Shown here piece by piece: positions 60,808-64,000 of a DNA stretch of 64,000 bases. Position 1 is the stretch's first letter, and the number at the start of each line of letters is the position of its first letter. Location of the stretch: positions 1 through 64,000 of the forward strand of contig NZ_JAIVKI010000014.1 in the NCBI RefSeq assembly GCF_020524905.1, read 5' to 3'. Position numbers and translations under genes: made by a program. This DNA comes from Microbulbifer variabilis (GTDB lineage: Bacteria > Pseudomonadota > Gammaproteobacteria > Pseudomonadales > Cellvibrionaceae). The notes under the pieces are model-generated. The model did no database searches. It had not been told where the DNA came from and saw only the letters and a list, made by a program, of their open reading frames with translations.

Positions 60808-63039
60808 TCAAGCTAACTGCAGCCTAAGACCTGAGCCAACTGCCAATTCAGCAAAATTCGGAAAGGAGGTCGCCACATTGGCACAGTGGAGGATACGAAT
60901 TGTATCCTTTGCACGCAGCGATGCCACCGCAAAAGCCATGGCGATACGGTGATCGCCCAAACTATCCACAGTACCACCGGAAAATACCGCTTTTTCCAGA
61001 GAGCCATTGATCACTATTCCGTCCCCGGTAGGCGCTGCACTTACCCCCAAGGCAGCAAGGCCATCGGCCATTGCCTGAATACGATCACTCTCCTTTACCC
61101 GCAACTCTTCGGCACCGGTCAAAACTGTTTGCCCCTGCGCACAAGCCGCGGCAATAAATAGTGCAGGGAACTCATCAATAGCCAATGGCACCTGATCTTC
61201 TGGAATGGCAACCCCCTTTAAAGGCGCATAGCGAACCCGGATATCCGCTACTGGCTCTCCGCCGACGGTGCGTTTATTTGAAAGCTCAATATCGCCACCC
61301 ATGGCCCGAAGGATATTGATTACTCCATCGCGCGTCGGGTTGATTCCCACATGCTCCAGGGTCACATCCGCCCCCGGAGAAATAGCCGCAGCCACCATAA
61401 AGAAAGCCGCTGAAGAGATATCCGCCGGCACATCAATACGACAAGCCTTCAATTCTCCATTCCCTTGCAGTGTCGCGCGAGCACCATCTCGCTCCACCGA
61501 ATAACCAAAGCCCTGCAACATGCGTTCGGTATGATCGCGAGTAGGAGCAGGCTCCACAGTACTGGTCTCACCTTCTGCATAGAGGCCGGCCAGCAATACC
61601 GCAGATTTCACCTGAGCACTTGCCATTGGCAGCCGATAGTCGATCCCTGAAAGACGCTTGCCACCTTTAATCAGCAGCGGCGGATGCCCCTCCGGACCGG
61701 TTTCGATAGCCGCGCCCATTTCACGCAATGGATTGGCAACCCGGTTCATAGGGCGTTTAGAGAGGGACTCATCACCGGTCAAAGTGACATCAAAATTCTG
61801 ACCCGCGAGTAAACCAGCAAGCAGGCGCATAGAAGTCCCGGAGTTACCCAGATAAAGAGGGCCCGGTGGTGCCTGTAAACCCTGGAGTCCCACCCCATGT
61901 ATCGTCACCCGGCCCTTATCCGGCCCCTCAATCACCACCCCCATATCGCGGAAAGCCTGCAGAGTGGCAAGAGCGTCCTCTCCCTCCAGGAAGCCCTCGA
62001 CTTCTGTCACCCCTTCAGCCAGAGAACCCAGCATAATTGAGCGGTGTGACATGGATTTGTCTCCCGGAACACGGAGTTTGCCACTCACAGTGCCACCCGG
62101 CTGCACGATAAAAGTAACTTCCTTAGCTTGCATAGGTTCTGAATACGCTTGTTTCGCCAACATTTTTGTAAAGTGATCCCGCGCGGCTTTAGCGCGGGTA
62201 AATACCCCCATCAGTGCCGAGCTATCACCGGAGGCAATCGCACTGCGCAGGGAGGAGAGGTTGAGGCTGTAGAGATCAATCGCCTTTAAAATGGCATCAC
62301 GGTTAGCCAGCATAATATCCCGCCACATCACAGGGTCGCTGGAAGCGATGCGAGTGAAATCTCGAAAACCCCCAGCGGCATAGCGGAAAATATTTTCATT
62401 CTCAGCATCATGGGCCAAGGTATCAACCAGGCTAAAGGCGATCACATGGGGGAGATGGCTGGTCGCGGCCAGCACCTCATCATGCTCTTCCACCGACATT
62501 TTCAATACTTCAGCTCCGGCGGCCTGCCACGCCTGAGCCACCCGCTGCAGATGATCGGCATCGGTGTCATGGGCTGGAGTGAGAATAACGCGGTGATCGC
62601 GATAGAGGTCATCGCGCGCAGCGCTTACCCCACTATTCTCGGAGCCGGCAATAGGGTGCCCTAACACCAGATAATTCGGTACCCTGCCCCAAATTTTTTC
62701 CGCCGCACTCTGCACACTTCCCTTAACACTGGCACCATCAGTGACAGTCACACCTTCAGGCAAATGTTCCTTCAGCTGCGCAAATACCGACTCCACTGCG
62801 AGAGTTGGCACCGCAATAAAAATCAGATCTCCTGCTTCTAAAAGCTCGAGCGCTTGCGGCAGGCTTGTATAGGCACGATCGACTACACCCAACCTCTTTG
62901 CCTGCTCGCAGACCTCCTCCTGAAGTGCCACACCGATCACCTCACGGCAGGCCCCCGCCGCCTTGAGGGCGAGCGCAAAGCTGCCGCCAATAAGGCCGAC
63001 CCCCACAACCAACAAACGGCCAACACGCACCTGTCCCAT
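60808..63039 (-). CDS. tyrA-aroA: Prephenate dehydrogenase / EPSP synthase fusion
   Basis: 743 residues from ATG 63039, which overlaps the pheA stop (TGATG); a GTG one codon earlier is possible. Residues 1-290 are TyrA, with NAD site VVGVGLIGGSFALALK, GHPIAGSE and HLPHVIAFSL. Residues about 305-743 are AroA, with PGDKSMSHRSIMLGSL, GNSGTSMRLLAGLL, RDHTERML and KESDRIQAMADGL. The fusion is known from Pseudomonas and relatives and puts two aromatic-pathway steps in one chain. Confidence 0.97.
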   Translation of the reverse strand: MGQVRVGRLLVVGVGLIGGSFALALKAAGACREVIGVALQEEVCEQAKRLGVVDRAYTSLPQALELLEAGDLIFIAVPTLAVESVFAQLKEHLPEGVTVTDGASVKGSVQSAAEKIWGRVPNYLVLGHPIAGSENSGVSAARDDLYRDHRVILTPAHDTDADHLQRVAQAWQAAGAEVLKMSVEEHDEVLAATSHLPHVIAFSLVDTLAHDAENENIFRYAAGGFRDFTRIASSDPVMWRDIMLANRDAILKAIDLYSLNLSSLRSAIASGDSSALMGVFTRAKAARDHFTKMLAKQAYSEPMQAKEVTFIVQPGGTVSGKLRVPGDKSMSHRSIMLGSLAEGVTEVEGFLEGEDALATLQAFRDMGVVIEGPDKGRVTIHGVGLQGLQAPPGPLYLGNSGTSMRLLAGLLAGQNFDVTLTGDESLSKRPMNRVANPLREMGAAIETGPEGHPPLLIKGGKRLSGIDYRLPMASAQVKSAVLLAGLYAEGETSTVEPAPTRDHTERMLQGFGYSVERDGARATLQGNGELKACRIDVPADISSAAFFMVAAAISPGADVTLEHVGINPTRDGVINILRAMGGDIELSNKRTVGGEPVADIRVRYAPLKGVAIPEDQVPLAIDEFPALFIAAACAQGQTVLTGAEELRVKESDRIQAMADGLAALGVSAAPTGDGIVINGSLEKAVFSGGTVDSLGDHRIAMAFAVASLRAKDTIRILHCANVATSFPNFAELAVGSGLRLQLA

Positions 63040-64000
63040 CACAATACGCCACGCGGGTAAGATCCAAGTACCTTTAGGTCTGAAGCGCAGGCCCCGACCT
63101 CTTTTAGCGCCTCAGCAATATCTTTCGTATCGCGGTGACCTTTAAAGTCGACAAAAAACACGTAAGTCCAGTTGCCGGACTGAGAGGGGCGCGTCTCCAC
63201 CCTGGTAAGGTCGATATTGTAACGGCGGAAGGGCTCAAGCATATCGTGCAGCGCACCTGGCTCATTGCGCATGGAGACCATCAGAGAGGTCTTATCATCG
63301 CCACTGGCAGGTACCTGCTGAGTGCCAACGATCAGGAAACGTGTGGAGTTATCCGGGCGGTCCTCAATTTTCTCTGAGAGCACTTTCAGGCCATACAGAT
63401 CGGCCGCCATATCCCCGGCGATTGCCGCGGCGTTCCACTCCCCTTTAACACGCTTGGCCGCATCCGCATTACTGGAAACCGCCACCCGCTCCACGTTCGG
63501 ATAATGAGCATCCAGCCATTTGCGGCATTGCGCCAAACTCTGGGCATGGGAATAAATACGCGTGATCGACTCCGGCCGGGTCACGTCGGAAATCATCAGA
63601 TGATGATGAATACGCAACTCCACCTCTCCACAAATACTGAGATTGGAGTTCATAAAATTGTCCAGGGTGTGATTAATCACCCCCTCGGTGGAATTTTCAA
63701 CGGGCACCACGCCGTAATTTACAGCGCCGGCCTCCACCTCGCGGAAGACTTCATCAATGGCCGCCAGCGGACGACTCTGCGCGGAATTGCCAAAATGCTT
63801 TAGGGCTGCCTGCTGAGTAAAGGTACCTTCCGGCCCGAGATAAGCCACCTTGACCGGCTCCTCTAGGGCGAGGCAGGCGGACATGATCTCGCGGAAAAGC
63901 CTCGCCATTTCCTCATCAGTCAAAGGGCCTGCATTGCGCTCCATAGCGCGGCGTAACACCTGTGCCTCTCGCTCAGGTCGGTAGTAGAGCGCATCCTCCC
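63039..64000 (-). CDS. pheA: Chorismate mutase / prephenate dehydratase (5' end outside window)
   Basis: The frame runs past the right edge; the visible end of the mutase domain reads LYYRPEREAQVLRR. The dehydratase part begins KVAYLGPEGTFTQQAALKHFG, with VVPVENSTEG and the NSTRFLIVG (Thr-Arg-Phe) catalytic stretch, then the ACT domain GALHDMLEPF and VETRPSQSGNWTYVFFVDF that senses Phe. Leads to phenylalanine; coupled to tyrA-aroA. Confidence 0.97.
   Translation of the reverse strand, partial: EDALYYRPEREAQVLRRAMERNAGPLTDEEMARLFREIMSACLALEEPVKVAYLGPEGTFTQQAALKHFGNSAQSRPLAAIDEVFREVEAGAVNYGVVPVENSTEGVINHTLDNFMNSNLSICGEVELRIHHHLMISDVTRPESITRIYSHAQSLAQCRKWLDAHYPNVERVAVSSNADAAKRVKGEWNAAAIAGDMAADLYGLKVLSEKIEDRPDNSTRFLIVGTQQVPASGDDKTSLMVSMRNEPGALHDMLEPFRRYNIDLTRVETRPSQSGNWTYVFFVDFKGHRDTKDIAEALKEVGACASDLKVLGSYPRGVL

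Overview
The window looks like the chromosome of a marine gammaproteobacterium of the Pseudomonas/Cellvibrionales type; a Microbulbifer-like genus is my best guess. This is an inference from gene order and protein style, not from a search. Two housekeeping blocks have the order known from Pseudomonas: thrS-infC-rpmI-rplT-pheS-pheT-ihfA-merR-tRNA-Pro, and pheA-tyrA/aroA (fused)-cmk-rpsA-ihfB-lapA-lapB-pyrF-comEA with a WbpL/WbpM-like surface-sugar pair. All of these are on the minus strand.

Layout. (1) 1-5.6 kb: remnant of a siphophage-type prophage at tRNA-Pro(GGG). It holds tail genes (broken SGNH-type fibre, a small tail protein, tape measure), an IS200-like element and the 3' two thirds of a tyrosine integrase. 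Head and replication genes are missing, so a deletion next to the IS is likely. (2) 5.6-16.1 kb: tRNA-Pro, merR-like gene, ihfA, pheT, pheS, rplT, rpmI, infC (ATT start), thrS, tRNA-Val(GAC) and uvrB. (3) 16.1-51.7 kb: two tRNA-Asn(GTT) genes and a largely intact P2-like prophage of about 35.4 kb. It is bounded by a perfect 50-bp repeat of the tRNA-Asn 3' end and by paired TGTCAAC sites beside both ends. (4) 51.7-64 kb: WbpM-like dehydratase, WbpL-like transferase, ComEA-like protein, pyrF, lapB, lapA, ihfB, rpsA, cmk, tyrA-aroA and the 3' part of pheA.

The complete prophage reads, from right to left: integrase and repressor (plus), a divergent excisionase-like gene, a large primase-helicase, a CTAAC/GTTAG repeat cluster, small early genes, a membrane protein, a second repressor-like gene and an Ogr-type late activator. 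Then come the P2 head genes (Q and P on plus; O, N, M, a DNA methyltransferase and L on minus), tail completion genes, sheath and tube, a lysis cassette with an L,D-transpeptidase-like endolysin, tail chaperones joined by a -1 frameshift, tape measure, baseplate (W/J/I), a His-X-His-rich fibre, hub and spike. The late genes overlap by a few bases in long translationally coupled runs.

Accessory genes are inserted at several points: a BrnT toxin with two short BrnA-like partners, a membrane glycosyltransferase between two copies of the spike-tip sequence, a small secreted cysteine-containing protein between sheath and tube, and the methyltransferase between L and M. The strongest leads are the duplicated spike tip around the glycosyltransferase, the frameshift site, the unusual BrnTA arrangement, the repressor switch whose inverted repeat contains both -35 boxes, and the repeat cluster beside the primase.
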